14,184 nucleotides of DNA from Candidatus Bipolaricaulota bacterium (GCA_030612485.1 JAUWNS010000051.1:1-14184); one strand, 5' to 3'; positions 1 through 7,173 are shown, numbered from the stretch's first letter. The notes: a model not told the origin generated them from the letters alone. Translations and numbers: made by a program.

Positions 1-51
1 CCAGGTGTTGACCAACCTCGAAGGCGTGTTGGAACGTACCCTCCCCTTACC

Positions 52-68
52 CCTCCCATCAAGGGAGG
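52..68. repeat. Short GC-rich hairpin
   Basis: CCTCCC and GGGAGG form a perfect 6-bp stem around the loop ATCAA, in a C-rich stretch (41-70). No T-run follows on either strand, so it is not a convincing terminator. It may be a fragment of a dispersed intergenic repeat. Nothing else is recognisable in bases 1-190. Confidence 0.4.
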
Positions 69-190
69 AGAAACAAATTGTGGATTGACCATCTCAAGGG
101 AGCCAAACTGCCAATGTACCCTTCTATGCGTCGAGAGAGAAGTTACCGCGGTTAGTTACCCACTCGAAACGACGAAGAGCCAACAAGCTT

Positions 191-340
191 TTAGGGTTTC
201 CATTTGAGCAGCCAGTGAAATCCTTTCCACACTGCGAACAGCCCGAGTGCCAGCATCACACAAAAGATCAGAAAACTCAGAACGGAGACAACCGAAACCC
301 AAATGGGCGTGGCCGGTGCAGTAATAAACCTCTCAACCAT
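191..340 (-). CDS. Small single-pass membrane protein, 49 aa, function unknown
   Basis: I do not recognise a family. The start is set at the ATG at 338-340 because a perfect AGGAGG (347-352) lies 6 bases upstream of it. A longer frame opening at 406 would read through this Shine-Dalgarno site and has no site of its own. The product begins MVERF, has one strongly hydrophobic segment at about residues 12-40 (WVSVVSVLSFLIFCVMLALG and on), and ends in a basic, aromatic tail (FHWLLKWKP), so the C-terminus is probably cytoplasmic. It lies 38 bases downstream of the lipoprotein-like gene on the same strand and is probably co-transcribed with it. A holin-like or small envelope-stress protein is possible, but nothing in the sequence decides this. 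Confidence 0.6.
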   Translation of the reverse strand: MVERFITAPATPIWVSVVSVLSFLIFCVMLALGLFAVWKGFHWLLKWKP

Positions 341-378
341 AGGACTCCTCCTAGAACGAGCTGGTTCTGTAAACCTTG

Positions 379-993
379 TTACAGGTACCAAATCACCTCG
401 CGCCACACAGGCTTTGAATAATACGTGAGAATCCCCTGGAAGATTAAATAATAATTGAGGATTCCTCCGCCACTAATCCTTGCCTTTTGCCTATCTGGAT
501 AGATGTAGTGGCTGGTCCAAGTATCGGAAAGCACTGAGAAAGGGTGAAATCCAGTAAGGCCAACTCTCTTGCTACGAATACTGTCTATCCAATGGAATGA
601 ACCAGAACTCCCTCTGTAGATATCCGCCCATAGGTTAAATCTTGTTCGCCAGACCAAGTCGCAGATGTAGCTCGTATGGAAGCGAATTACGTCAATGGCT
701 GTGCTGGCTTCTGGCTGAGCCAGAATTGATACTGCAGGGGCTTTTACATAAACGGTAGCGCCAGATGCGCTTTCGAGGGATTGCAAGAGCCGAATAAGTT
801 CTCCAGGAGTATTTATCCGCAGTGGAACAACGCCATTGGGCACACGCGATACTACGGTGAGATCATATCTCTCGATAATGGAATTCCACTTTGATCCAAG
901 AGCGCTCACCGATGTATCTGTCTGACCCACACAGGCGGAACCTAACGCGATAAGGATCACCCCAAGGACGATGACACCCATCACTTTTCTCAT
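379..993 (-). CDS. Exported, possibly lipid-anchored protein, 204 aa, function unknown
   Basis: The N-terminus (MRKVMGVIVLGVILIALGSAC) is a classic signal peptide: two basic residues, a hydrophobic core, then LGSAC with Cys at residue 21. The lipobox is imperfect, with Gly rather than Leu at -3, so either a lipoprotein or a type I cleavage is possible. The ATG at 991-993 is preferred over the GTG and ATG just before it because GGAGG (1001-1005) sits 7 bases upstream. The mature part is about 180 residues, with hydrophobic strands and many aromatic residues near its end (NYYLIFQGILTYYSKP). I see no known catalytic motif. It is expressed from the promoter at 1026-1054 and is followed by the 49-aa membrane protein. 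Its base composition looks more AT-rich than the genes to the right, which could mean a different origin. Confidence 0.7.
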   Translation of the reverse strand: MRKVMGVIVLGVILIALGSACVGQTDTSVSALGSKWNSIIERYDLTVVSRVPNGVVPLRINTPGELIRLLQSLESASGATVYVKAPAVSILAQPEASTAIDVIRFHTSYICDLVWRTRFNLWADIYRGSSGSFHWIDSIRSKRVGLTGFHPFSVLSDTWTSHYIYPDRQKARISGGGILNYYLIFQGILTYYSKPVWREVIWYL

Positions 994-1025
994 CATCACA
1001 CCTCCATTTACACGACCTTCTTGCT

Positions 1026-1054
1026 ATGATATATCTTTTATCTCCTGAAGTCAA
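1026..1054 (-). promoter_or_regulatory. Sigma-70-type promoter for the lipoprotein-like gene
   Basis: On the minus strand, TTGACT (1049-1054) and TATCAT (1026-1031) are separated by exactly 17 bases. This gives five of six matches to the -35 consensus and five of six to the -10 consensus. Transcription would start near 1019, leaving a leader of about 26 bases with the Shine-Dalgarno at 1001-1005. This is the best promoter I can see in the window. Confidence 0.65.
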
Positions 1055-1318
1055 GTTTTTGCATTGCCCCCCTAAAAAAAGCATCGAAATGGAGTGTAAC
1101 GCTAGGATTATCGCCTAAGGCAACAAAAGAGAAGTTCAGGTTTTTATCGACGGGAACCTTTCACTTTCCTGAGGCCGAGGGCGACCCGATTCACGAGGTT
1201 AAAGGGTTGCAGGCCCCGAATTCGTTGCTCTGGTGACAATCAACGCTGGGAAAGGCAAGAACTTCGATCGATCCCGAGGAAATAGGGTAAGTATCCTCAG
1301 GTCTCCTAGTGGGCATTA
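1055..1318. other. Intergenic stretch with no recognisable gene
   Basis: All reading frames here are short or lack start signals and recognisable motifs. An open minus-strand frame across 1191-1400 runs through the neighbouring inverted repeat and looks fortuitous. I see no RNA gene or clear promoter. Confidence 0.4.
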
Positions 1319-1411
1319 GGGTCGGCTCTTGATATGTGAATCGAAATTCAAGATTCGGTGAATAGAAAGGGTGTATGTACGAAATGGATTCACATATCAA
1401 GATCCGGCCCC
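1319..1411. repeat. Inverted-repeat element, GGGTC-headed family (copy 1)
   Basis: Left arm 1319-1342 (GGGTCGGCTCTTGATATGTG, then AATC) matches the reverse complement of right arm 1387-1411 with only a few differences. About 44 bases separate the arms. The right arm and the bases after it (CCCCACGGTGC, 1408-1418) closely match the element at 10948-10992, which ends CCCCACAGTGC. No transposase is encoded inside, so this looks like a MITE-like or REPIN-like non-autonomous element. It abuts the protease remnant to its right. Confidence 0.75.
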
Positions 1412-1571
1412 ACGGTGCATTACAATCCGAGCACTCAACCGATTCGTCCCATCACATCAAACGATCGCCCTCCTCGAACGGACAAGCGTAGATCTCGGCA
1501 GTAGCGGGAATGATCGCCAGTTCGGAGCCGGCCTGATCGACGCCGGCAAGGCCGTAACGAGCGCGAGCTAG
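1412..1571 (+). pseudogene. C-terminal remnant of a subtilisin-like (S8) serine protease
   Basis: The frame ending at TAG 1569-1571 reads ALLERTSVDLGSSGNDRQFG and then AGLIDAGKAV. This matches the closing helix and strand of subtilases (the pattern LxxTAxDLGxxGxDxxFGAGLxDA), which follows the catalytic Ser in intact enzymes. No Asp, His or Ser catalytic region is found upstream in any frame. The homology begins just after the inverted-repeat element at 1319-1411, so the gene has lost everything 5' of this point. The frame can be extended to a GTG at 1371, but that part is the arm of the repeat and there is no ribosome binding site. The remnant is almost certainly not expressed as a functional protein. 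The family call rests on motif recognition alone. Confidence 0.6.
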
Positions 1572-1619
1572 GCACCATAAGAGCAGTCTCATTCCCATAC
1601 TCCTACCTCACCAGGGGGG

Positions 1620-1648
1620 TTGCCTCATCCCTTCATCTCTCCGATAAT
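1620..1648 (+). promoter_or_regulatory. Candidate promoter for nfo
   Basis: TTGCCT (1620-1625) and GATAAT (1643-1648) are 17 bases apart. The -10 box is good and the -35 box is moderate. A start near 1655 gives a short leader containing the AGGAGG at 1668-1673. Confidence 0.4.
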
Positions 1649-1678
1649 CTGGATCTGCTATAAGGGTAGGAGGAAACG

Positions 1679-2542
1679 ATGCTCCTTGGTTGTCACCTAT
1701 CGATCGGGAAGGGATTCACCGGCGCGCTCGCTGCAGCGGATAATCTCGGCATTAATGCCCTTCAGATCTTCTCCCACAACGCTTCTTCATGGCGGATGAA
1801 GGAGATCACCGATGAGACAGCCACTTCGTTCCGCCAGCACTTCTCGGAATCATCCGTAGAGTACATCGTCATCCACACGATGTACCTGTTGAACCTGGCA
1901 AGCCCGGATGAGGCGCTCTTCGAGCGCTCGATCGCCGCGTTGGAAGAGGAGATCAGGCGGGCAGGATTGTTGGGGATCGATCGAATCGTCACCCACATAG
2001 GTGCACACAAGGGGAGTGGAATCGACGCAGGAATCGCCCGCATCATCACCGCGCTCGACCGCGTTCTTTCCTCAGACTCTGCCTGCAAGTATTCACACGT
2101 ACACGTGCTCCTCGAAGATACCGCTGGAGCAGGAACTACGATGGGAACGACCTTCTCCGAACTGGGAACGATCATCGACGGTCTTCACGACGCAAGCCGC
2201 GTCGGTATCTGCTTCGACACCTGTCACGCCTTCGCCGCCGGGTACGAGCTACGCACACCAGATGGCCTCGCAGAAACGCTGGAAGAGTTTGATCGCAAGA
2301 TCGGGCTCGACCGCCTGTGCCTCATCCACCTGAACGACTCAAAGTTCCCTCTCGGATCCCGTCGCGATCGCCACAACCACATCGGCGCAGGAGAGATTGG
2401 AGAGGAGGCCTTCTCCCTGATCGTTAACCATCATGCATTGCACGACCTTCCCTTCGTCCTAGAGACCCCGAAGGAGATCGATGGAAAACCTGATGCCGAC
2501 AAGATAAACTTGGCACGGGTACGATCTCTACGGCGTGGATGA
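1679..2542 (+). CDS. nfo: Endonuclease IV (AP endonuclease, deoxyribonuclease IV)
   Basis: This enzyme cuts the DNA backbone 5' of abasic sites and removes blocked 3' ends in base excision repair. It is a cytoplasmic TIM barrel with three zinc ions. At 287 residues it is full length. All nine ligands known from E. coli Nfo are visible in order: His66, His106, Glu146, Asp180, His183, His217, Asp230, His232 and Glu262. The family signatures are present: GCHLSIGKG at the N-terminus, LLEDTAGAGT, FDTCHAFAAGY, and HLNDSKFPLGSRRDRHNHIG. The ATG is fixed by AGGAGG at 1668-1673, 5 bases upstream. It appears to be a single-gene unit, with a candidate promoter at 1620-1648 and no gene close downstream. 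The beta-alpha loop reading IHTMYLLNLASPD is a normal variant of the family's HxxYLxNL motif. Confidence 0.97.
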   Translation: MLLGCHLSIGKGFTGALAAADNLGINALQIFSHNASSWRMKEITDETATSFRQHFSESSVEYIVIHTMYLLNLASPDEALFERSIAALEEEIRRAGLLGIDRIVTHIGAHKGSGIDAGIARIITALDRVLSSDSACKYSHVHVLLEDTAGAGTTMGTTFSELGTIIDGLHDASRVGICFDTCHAFAAGYELRTPDGLAETLEEFDRKIGLDRLCLIHLNDSKFPLGSRRDRHNHIGAGEIGEEAFSLIVNHHALHDLPFVLETPKEIDGKPDADKINLARVRSLRRG

Positions 2543-3075
2543 AGACAGAGAGTGAGAAAGCGGAGACACGGGGAGGGGAGCAAGGGATTGAGTAATTTAA
2601 CATCTCAATCCCCCGATCATTCAATTCAATCTCTCAACATTCTCTGCGGTAAAATCAATAATTGAGTTTGAAACTAAGCGAGGCTCCCCTCCTGCAAGAC
2701 ATGGTATTCTTCGCGTTTCTCGTAACATAGAAGATGCTCTACAACTTTACGGATGTCGTCAGAGACCCAAGATCCTCGTTTCCTTTCCTCTGAGGTGATA
2801 AAGTTCCCTCACTTGCTGGAGAGGCCTTAGCTTGCCTATTACCGCGTTTGACCCGGCAGAGCTACCAGCAGCAAACCTCCTAGACACCACTGTTAGCTCA
2901 GCTCGACAAGTCCCGACGAGTCCTGCTTCGCTCCTCTTGATTCCCCCTCCGAACCACTGTACATTGGTTCTCGGGCTGGGTGTCAGCGCGAAATGTTTCA
3001 TCCCGGAGAAGGTCTTCCACGCGCAGATCGAAGATGTAGCCCAGTTCTCTTGCTTACAGAGGAGGAGTGTCAAAT
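2543..3075. other. Intergenic region with possible decayed reading frames
   Basis: No intact gene is convincing here. On the minus strand, two start-less segments read like protein in different frames. One covers 2674-2808 (it includes SDDIRKVVEHLLCYEKREEY). The other covers about 2907-3053 (it includes LGYIFDLRVEDLLRDETFRA). This pattern could mean a frameshifted and truncated gene running right to left. A third minus-strand frame (2759-3094) and a plus-strand frame (2832-3152) are also open, but neither has a Shine-Dalgarno site and each overlaps the others. I cannot assign a family to any of them. Confidence 0.3.
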
Positions 3076-3273
3076 ATGGAGCAGCAGTGGGCACTATGCG
3101 ATGGCGAAGTGATCGACAGGAACCTCCTCGCAGGATTGGCGATCCTCGCTAAGACAAACAGCCGCTCGGTTGTGGACGAGCTGAACATCGCTCTCTCATC
3201 CTACGTAATGGAGAATCTTCCGCAGAAGCTCTGTGCGGACAATTCTAGCCCTGTACACAGGTACAAGATGTAG
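3076..3273 (+). CDS. Small protein, possible ribbon-helix-helix DNA-binding domain, 65 aa
   Basis: The ATG at 3076 is preceded by GGAGGAG (3061-3067), with a spacing of 8-10 bases. A GTG at 3067 would overlap that site. The product reads MEQQWALCDGEVIDRNLLAG and then LAILAKTNSRSVVDELNIALSSYVMEN. The layout is a short strand (about residues 9-13), a helix (about 16-27), a turn at TNSRS, and a second helix (about 31-47). This resembles CopG/Arc-type antitoxins and repressors, whose second helix often follows an S-x-x-x-E-x-x-x-A pattern. The C-terminal 20 residues look unstructured. No obvious toxin gene follows, although a short overlapping frame (3233-3391) is noted separately. It could also be a fortuitous frame in a decaying region. 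Confidence 0.4.
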   Translation: MEQQWALCDGEVIDRNLLAGLAILAKTNSRSVVDELNIALSSYVMENLPQKLCADNSSPVHRYKM

Positions 3274-3391
3274 AAGAACCGTTGTTGTCCCAAAGAACGT
3301 CAAGTTCTTAGAACAGGCAATCCTGAAGGTGTATCCTTGGGAATTCTTAGTGGTTTCCAGGTACAGGGGAATTTTGCTACTTCCTAGATGA
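3233..3391 (+). other. Short overlapping frame, possible gene remnant, 52 codons
   Basis: This frame overlaps the 3' end of the small ribbon-helix-helix candidate in another register. It could begin at GTG 3233 and ends at TGA 3389-3391. It reads TVVVPKNVKFLEQAILKVYP followed by WEFLVVSRYRGILLLPR, which has an amphipathic, protein-like composition. There is no Shine-Dalgarno site. It may be the residue of a partner gene or chance. I do not recognise a family. Confidence 0.2.
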
Positions 3392-3427
3392 TTCAGCTAT
3401 TTCTTCTTGATAATTAAGCGAGCGCTT

Positions 3428-3513
3428 GGGGTCAGACCTTGTTTCTTGCATGGCTCAATCCTCTCCAGAAGAAGAGGCCTGTGCCCTCCACGCAAGAAAC
3501 AACGTCAGACCCC
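3428..3513. repeat. Inverted-repeat element, GGGGTCAGACC-headed family (copy a)
   Basis: Left arm 3428-3453 (GGGGTCAGACCTTGTTTCTT, then GCATGG) and the reverse complement of right arm 3488-3513 agree at all but four of 26 positions. A 34-base spacer lies between them. Flanking AGCGC (3421-3425) and GCGCT (3514-3518) extend the symmetry. A near-identical element in the same orientation lies at 7375-7461. No protein is encoded inside. Confidence 0.8.
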
Positions 3514-3544
3514 GCGCTCTCTCCGCGTTCCCCCACGCGTGTGG

Positions 3545-3642
3545 CCTTTCTTAGCGATCTTTGCGGCTTGAGCGGGCATAGCGAGCAGGCGAGAGGAAAA
3601 ACCTGTATCTCTCGCCAAGACGCAGAGAACGCCAAGAAAAGC
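3545..3642. repeat. CTCTCGCC...CAAGAAA repeat, two opposed units
   Basis: Segment 3545-3596, read on the minus strand, begins CCTCTCGCC and ends GATCGCTAAGAAAGG. Segment 3609-3642, read on the plus strand, begins CTCTCGCCAAGACGC and ends GCCAAGAAAAGC. The two form a loose inverted pair. The first also matches 13871-13940 in the opposite orientation, so this is a dispersed intergenic repeat family. Short open frames across this region follow the repeats and are not genes. Confidence 0.5.
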
Positions 3643-3699
3643 AGAAGACAGGAAAATTGACGGGAAGCGAGATCTCTCTGTCCCGTACCTTGCCTAAAG

Positions 3700-3848
3700 T
3701 GTGAGGAGCCGAAACAAGAAAGACACGCGTTTCCTCTGGCTCGTGAATCGCTATCTCGTGCCTCTTTTCTGGCTTCCTAAAAGATTAAAAGAAACGCGTT
3801 CCCAGTGATCAATCTGAAATCGAGCTTGGCCTACACGGGAATATTCTT
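3700..3848. repeat. Diverged direct repeat, left copy
   Basis: This segment aligns with 4741-4906 on the other side of the gene at 3929-4642. The best shared stretches are CTGAAATCGAGCTT followed by CCTACAC, and TTCCTAA, AGAT, AAAAGAA. The order and spacing are the same in both copies, with small insertions. The function is unknown. Confidence 0.5.
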
Positions 3849-3893
3849 TGAGTGATTGACTACACTGAGGGGTTGAAAGGCACCTGCCTCGAT

Positions 3894-3913
3894 GTGCAAG
3901 ATAACTCTTGCAC
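3894..3913 (+). promoter_or_regulatory. Perfect inverted repeat just before a ribosome binding site
   Basis: GTGCAAG (3894-3900) and CTTGCAC (3907-3913) are perfect complements around the loop ATAACT. The AGGAG Shine-Dalgarno of the next gene begins at 3915, one base after the stem. It may be an operator or a leader hairpin that modulates translation. No good -10/-35 pair is visible, although TTGACT occurs at 3856-3861. Confidence 0.45.
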
Positions 3914-3928
3914 TAGGAGACGAGGCGG

Positions 3929-4642
3929 ATGATCGAAAAAATCTTACTGGCTATCGGAGTGATCGCTCTGGTCGGTTGGTTCCTCCTTGGAACGGGGGAA
4001 GACAAAGGCCCAACCTGGGTCGTTCATGCGGATCAGCCCCTTATCATCGGGGGATACGGGGACAACTACGCCTACACCGGGGATGGAGAGCGCCCCCTCA
4101 AAGGTTCGCTCGCCCTCCGGTTTAACCTCCCACAGGGCGAAGGAAGGCTCATAGTTTCGCTGGAGACGACCGAAGAGAGCAGTTCTTTACAGATCTCCTC
4201 GTCCGAGGAGTTGAGTGGAGCGTTCCGACTCGTTTCGCGCATCGATCGATCGGACCGCGTAGAGGAAGGGCTCCCCATATACGGGGACACGGGAAACGGC
4301 GGCCCCGAGCTTCCGCGCACGCTCGCCATACTCGCTGGCTGGAGCAGGTTCGACCTCTACGTGAACGACGAGATCCGTTACTCCAACCTGTCTGGGGAGT
4401 GGGCGGCGGCGCAGGCCCTGCGCCGAGACGATGGGTCAATCCGTCAGAGCGGACTCGTGTACAGCCCTCTTTTACGCAATAAGACAGGATTTTCCGATCC
4501 GGAAAAGATCGAGTTCACCCTGATTCTCCACTCCGAGGTTCCAGATCCGGAGAACAACCCTCCGTACGCTCTCACACTACACCTCGTCTTTACACAGGTG
4601 ACGATCGAGAAGGGGCCTACGCAGGAGACAATCAGCGAATAA
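3929..4642 (+). CDS. Membrane-anchored extracytoplasmic protein, 237 aa, function unknown
   Basis: I do not recognise a family. The N-terminus (MIEKILLAIGVIALVGWFLL) is a single hydrophobic segment after one acidic and one basic residue. It would serve as an uncleaved anchor or signal sequence and leave some 215 residues outside the membrane. The outer part is rich in beta-type patterns (GSLALRFNLP, RLIVSLETTEES, KIEFTLILHSEV, YALTLHLVFTQVTIE), so one or two beta-sandwich-like domains are likely, perhaps binding ligands. No catalytic motif, cysteine pair or sorting signal is visible. The ATG follows AGGAG at 3915-3919 by 9 bases. The gene stands alone between two diverged direct repeats and faces the convergent trkHA operon. 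Confidence 0.75.
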   Translation: MIEKILLAIGVIALVGWFLLGTGEDKGPTWVVHADQPLIIGGYGDNYAYTGDGERPLKGSLALRFNLPQGEGRLIVSLETTEESSSLQISSSEELSGAFRLVSRIDRSDRVEEGLPIYGDTGNGGPELPRTLAILAGWSRFDLYVNDEIRYSNLSGEWAAAQALRRDDGSIRQSGLVYSPLLRNKTGFSDPEKIEFTLILHSEVPDPENNPPYALTLHLVFTQVTIEKGPTQETISE

Positions 4643-4649
4643 GGTCACG

Positions 4650-4666
4650 AATCGGGAGTCCTGATT
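4650..4666 (+). terminator. Weak hairpin after the gene at 3929-4642
   Basis: AATCGGG and CCTGATT can pair over 7 bp, including one G-T pair, around a 3-base loop. GTTCTT follows. It lies 7 bases after the TAA and in a convergent intergenic space, so a termination role is plausible. The T-run is poor. Confidence 0.25.
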
Positions 4667-4740
4667 GTTCTTGAGCGGGTAACTTGAGAGTCAATCTTGC
4701 TTGCGGTTTTGCTCTAAGGAAAACAGGAATCCAGGAGAAG

Positions 4741-4906
4741 AAAAGAGCCCGAAACCTTGAGCTAGAAATAAGGAAGGCACACCTTTCCCCAGGTTTTATA
4801 GCAAACTACTGCCTCATGCTTCTTTCCTGACCTCCTGGTTTCCTAAGAGATCAAAAGAACAGCGCAGCAAGTAGCACCTGAAATCGAGCTTACCTACACA
4901 GAAACA
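4741..4906. repeat. Diverged direct repeat, right copy
   Basis: This is the counterpart of 3700-3848, in the same orientation and about 1.04 kb away. It ends only a few bases before the trkA stop codon. The conserved core CTGAAATCGAGCTT lies at about 4878-4891. Confidence 0.5.
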
Positions 4907-4909
4907 TCC

Positions 4910-5713
4910 CTAATCGGGAAAGACTTCGTCCGTTTTGCCTGCTTTCTCGAGGGCGGAATCGATCTCGTTCTGCGCCTGTTGCTCGACCTTATCCTGTGTC
5001 GTGGCCCTTATCCGCCTACCTATGATCGCCCCAAGCCCACGGGTGATCTCGAAGTAGTCTGCCGCCTCTTTGGTGCTCGCTGCCGCTCCGCAGAGGAGGA
5101 TCTGGTCCCAGGGGAATAGACGTTCTACTCCGGTTGGGATGATGAGCTGCCCGTCTCTTTCCCGGAAGATCCCTGTGATCAGCCAGTCGCGTGGGAACCG
5201 GCGCTCGCCCGTGATCTCGCGAATCGTCTTTCCAGCCGCGCGGGAGTCTTTGGAGATCGTTACCTGGAGGATGACTCCTTGTCCTGCTCCAAATGTGGCC
5301 ACCTCGTGGATCTGTGGCCGCTCGATCTCCAGGAGGAGCTGATCGAGGAAGAGACCGGCGATGTCGATGATACTCGTCACCCCAGCCTGTTCGTACGCCT
5401 CGCGGTACTTGGGGTTCGCCATGCGAGCGATGATCCGTCCGACTCCGGCGCTCTTCGCCAACAGGGAGAAGGCCAGGTTGTCCGCGCTCTGCCGCATCAA
5501 CGCAACCGCGACCTCGGCTTTCCCAATCTCGGACTCCTCTAGGGTGGTGATGTCGGTAGCATTCCCGCAGATAGCAGCGACCCCCAACTTCGAACTGATC
5601 AGCTCGCAAACCTCGCGATTGAGGTCGATCGCCGTCACATCATGGTGGTCCGCCGCCAGCCTGGCGATCAACCGTCGTCCCGCTAATCCTGCTCCCGCTA
5701 CTACAACACGCAT
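4910..5713 (-). CDS. trkA: Potassium uptake regulatory subunit, TrkA/KtrA type (RCK domain)
   Basis: This is the cytoplasmic, nucleotide-binding gating subunit that assembles under the TrkH membrane channel. Residues 1-120 form an RCK N-terminal Rossmann domain: VVVAGAGLAG gives the GxGxxG loop and Asp30 ends the second strand (DVTAID). Residues about 135-215 form an RCK C-terminal domain (GVILQVTISKDSRAAGKTIR, then DQILLCG). At 267 residues it has one RCK unit, like KtrA, not the two tandem units of E. coli TrkA. It carries an extra C-terminal tail of about 50 charged residues. The ATG at 5711-5713 is chosen because AGGAGG (5718-5723) precedes it, overlapping the stop codon of trkH. A GTG at 5731 lies inside trkH and is less likely. 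The gap to trkH is 8 bases, so the two are coupled. Confidence 0.92.
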   Translation of the reverse strand: MRVVVAGAGLAGRRLIARLAADHHDVTAIDLNREVCELISSKLGVAAICGNATDITTLEESEIGKAEVAVALMRQSADNLAFSLLAKSAGVGRIIARMANPKYREAYEQAGVTSIIDIAGLFLDQLLLEIERPQIHEVATFGAGQGVILQVTISKDSRAAGKTIREITGERRFPRDWLITGIFRERDGQLIIPTGVERLFPWDQILLCGAAASTKEAADYFEITRGLGAIIGRRIRATTQDKVEQQAQNEIDSALEKAGKTDEVFPD

Positions 5714-5721
5714 CGCTCCTC

Positions 5722-7173
5722 CTACTTCCACACCCGTCTAGAAAAGATCAGGAACAACGGAAGGATCTCCAACCGCCCTCCCACCATCATTATTATATAG
5801 AAGACCTTGACCGCCGGGCTAATGGCGATGAACGCCCTTGGGCTGATGTAGGTCGGCCCGACGTTCCCCAGCGCCGAGGCGATCCCCGATAGAGATTCCA
5901 GGGGGGAGAACCCGGTGAGGAGTCCTGTAAGCAGGCTTCCCAGGGTGAGCAACCCGGCCCAGGCGAAGAGGATCGCTGTCGTGCGCTGGACCTCCTCCGG
6001 TCGGATCACCTCTCCATCGATTACGAACGGGACGACCGCACGCGAAGGGCGTGAGACGAGTTTCAGCTGGTGCCGAACGAGTCTTCCCATCACCCCGATC
6101 CGCAACACCTTTACCCCACCGGCCGTCGAGCCGACGCAACCTCCGATGACCATGAGGATTAGGAAGACCTGTTTGGCGAGCGGGCTGAAGAAGGGATCAG
6201 CAATGCCGCGAGTCGTAAACCCCGTCGTCGTCGCAATGGAGACCACCTGAAACAGTGACGTCCGTATGCGATCGTGAAAGCCTCCTGTCGTGTGGAGGAA
6301 AACGAGCAGGGTAGCCACTACGAGGAAGAATATCCACAGCCGCAGCTCCATGTTCTTCCACAGGCCTTGCCACCGCCGTCTGATAAGGTTCCAATGGACG
6401 AGAAAGCTCGTCCCCCCCAGGAACATGAACAGGATGAGCGTGTACTCGATCGCCACGTAGTGCCGGAACCCCTCCTGTTCGAAGAATCCGATGTTAAGGT
6501 CGTGCGTGGAGAAACCCCCGGTGGAGACCGTCGCCAGGGCGTGCACGATTGCGTCGAACAGGTCCAGCCCCTCTCCCCACAGGATGAGGGCACAGGCCGC
6601 GGTAAGGGCACCGTAGATCGTCCATAGGATGCGAAGCGAGCTGAATAGCCCCGGAGAGAACCGCTTGACGGCTGCTTTGTGCGACTCCGCCTGGAGGAGA
6701 TTGTGGGGCAGGCCGCTGCGGACCGCCACGAGGAGGAAGAGGGTGAAGATCCCCAATCCCCCGATCCATTGGGTTAGGGCACGCCAAAAGAGGATGCTGT
6801 GCGGAAGGCCGTCCAAACCCACGAATAGGGTCATCCCGGTCGTGGTGAAACCGCATACCGTCTCGAAGAGGGCGTCGAGGTAGGTAATCTTGAGCGCCAT
6901 CCAGTAGGGGACCGCGCCGATCAGAGAGAGCGCGAACCAACCCAACGCCCCGGTCGCCATGGCGATCCCCCCGGTAAGGGGCTGCGGCTTGAAGACCATG
7001 GTCATGATCACCCCGAGGAAGGCGCTCACCGCAGCAGGGACGGCGTAGATCATGAACGGGAACGTAACGGTCTCTAGGAAGATCGCACTGATGATGAGAG
7101 GAGCCGCCTGCAGGAAAGAAAAGGCGATCAGCACGATACCCAGGTAGTGAAAGACCGTGGCGAACTTCCCCAT
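5722..7173 (-). CDS. trkH: Potassium uptake channel/transporter TrkH
   Basis: This is the membrane subunit for K+ uptake. At 483 residues it shows the expected four membrane-pore-membrane repeats. Each has a selectivity-filter loop with its central glycine: CGFTTTGMT (about residues 107-115), VSTGGFST (216-223), ATTTGFTT (314-321) and ALGNVGPTY (434-442). The family's gate-side loop GGCVGSTAGGVKVLR (345-358) and the C-terminal GGRLEILPL are present. The ATG at 7171-7173 (MGKFATVF) is preferred because GGAGG (7179-7183) lies 5 bases upstream. A TTG six codons earlier would place that site inside the gene. It forms an operon with trkA. The leader (7174-7255) holds a GCGTGC/GCACGC hairpin (7229-7247) but no strong promoter. 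Confidence 0.95.
   Translation of the reverse strand: MGKFATVFHYLGIVLIAFSFLQAAPLIISAIFLETVTFPFMIYAVPAAVSAFLGVIMTMVFKPQPLTGGIAMATGALGWFALSLIGAVPYWMALKITYLDALFETVCGFTTTGMTLFVGLDGLPHSILFWRALTQWIGGLGIFTLFLLVAVRSGLPHNLLQAESHKAAVKRFSPGLFSSLRILWTIYGALTAACALILWGEGLDLFDAIVHALATVSTGGFSTHDLNIGFFEQEGFRHYVAIEYTLILFMFLGGTSFLVHWNLIRRRWQGLWKNMELRLWIFFLVVATLLVFLHTTGGFHDRIRTSLFQVVSIATTTGFTTRGIADPFFSPLAKQVFLILMVIGGCVGSTAGGVKVLRIGVMGRLVRHQLKLVSRPSRAVVPFVIDGEVIRPEEVQRTTAILFAWAGLLTLGSLLTGLLTGFSPLESLSGIASALGNVGPTYISPRAFIAISPAVKVFYIIMMVGGRLEILPLFLIFSRRVWK

Noticed and set aside
2832..3152. Plus-strand frame of 106 codons
   Set aside because: No Shine-Dalgarno site, no motif, and it conflicts with the better-supported small gene at 3076 and with protein-like minus-strand segments.
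3439..3660. Overlapping plus and minus frames of about 70 codons
   Set aside because: They run through inverted repeats on both strands and have no ribosome binding sites.
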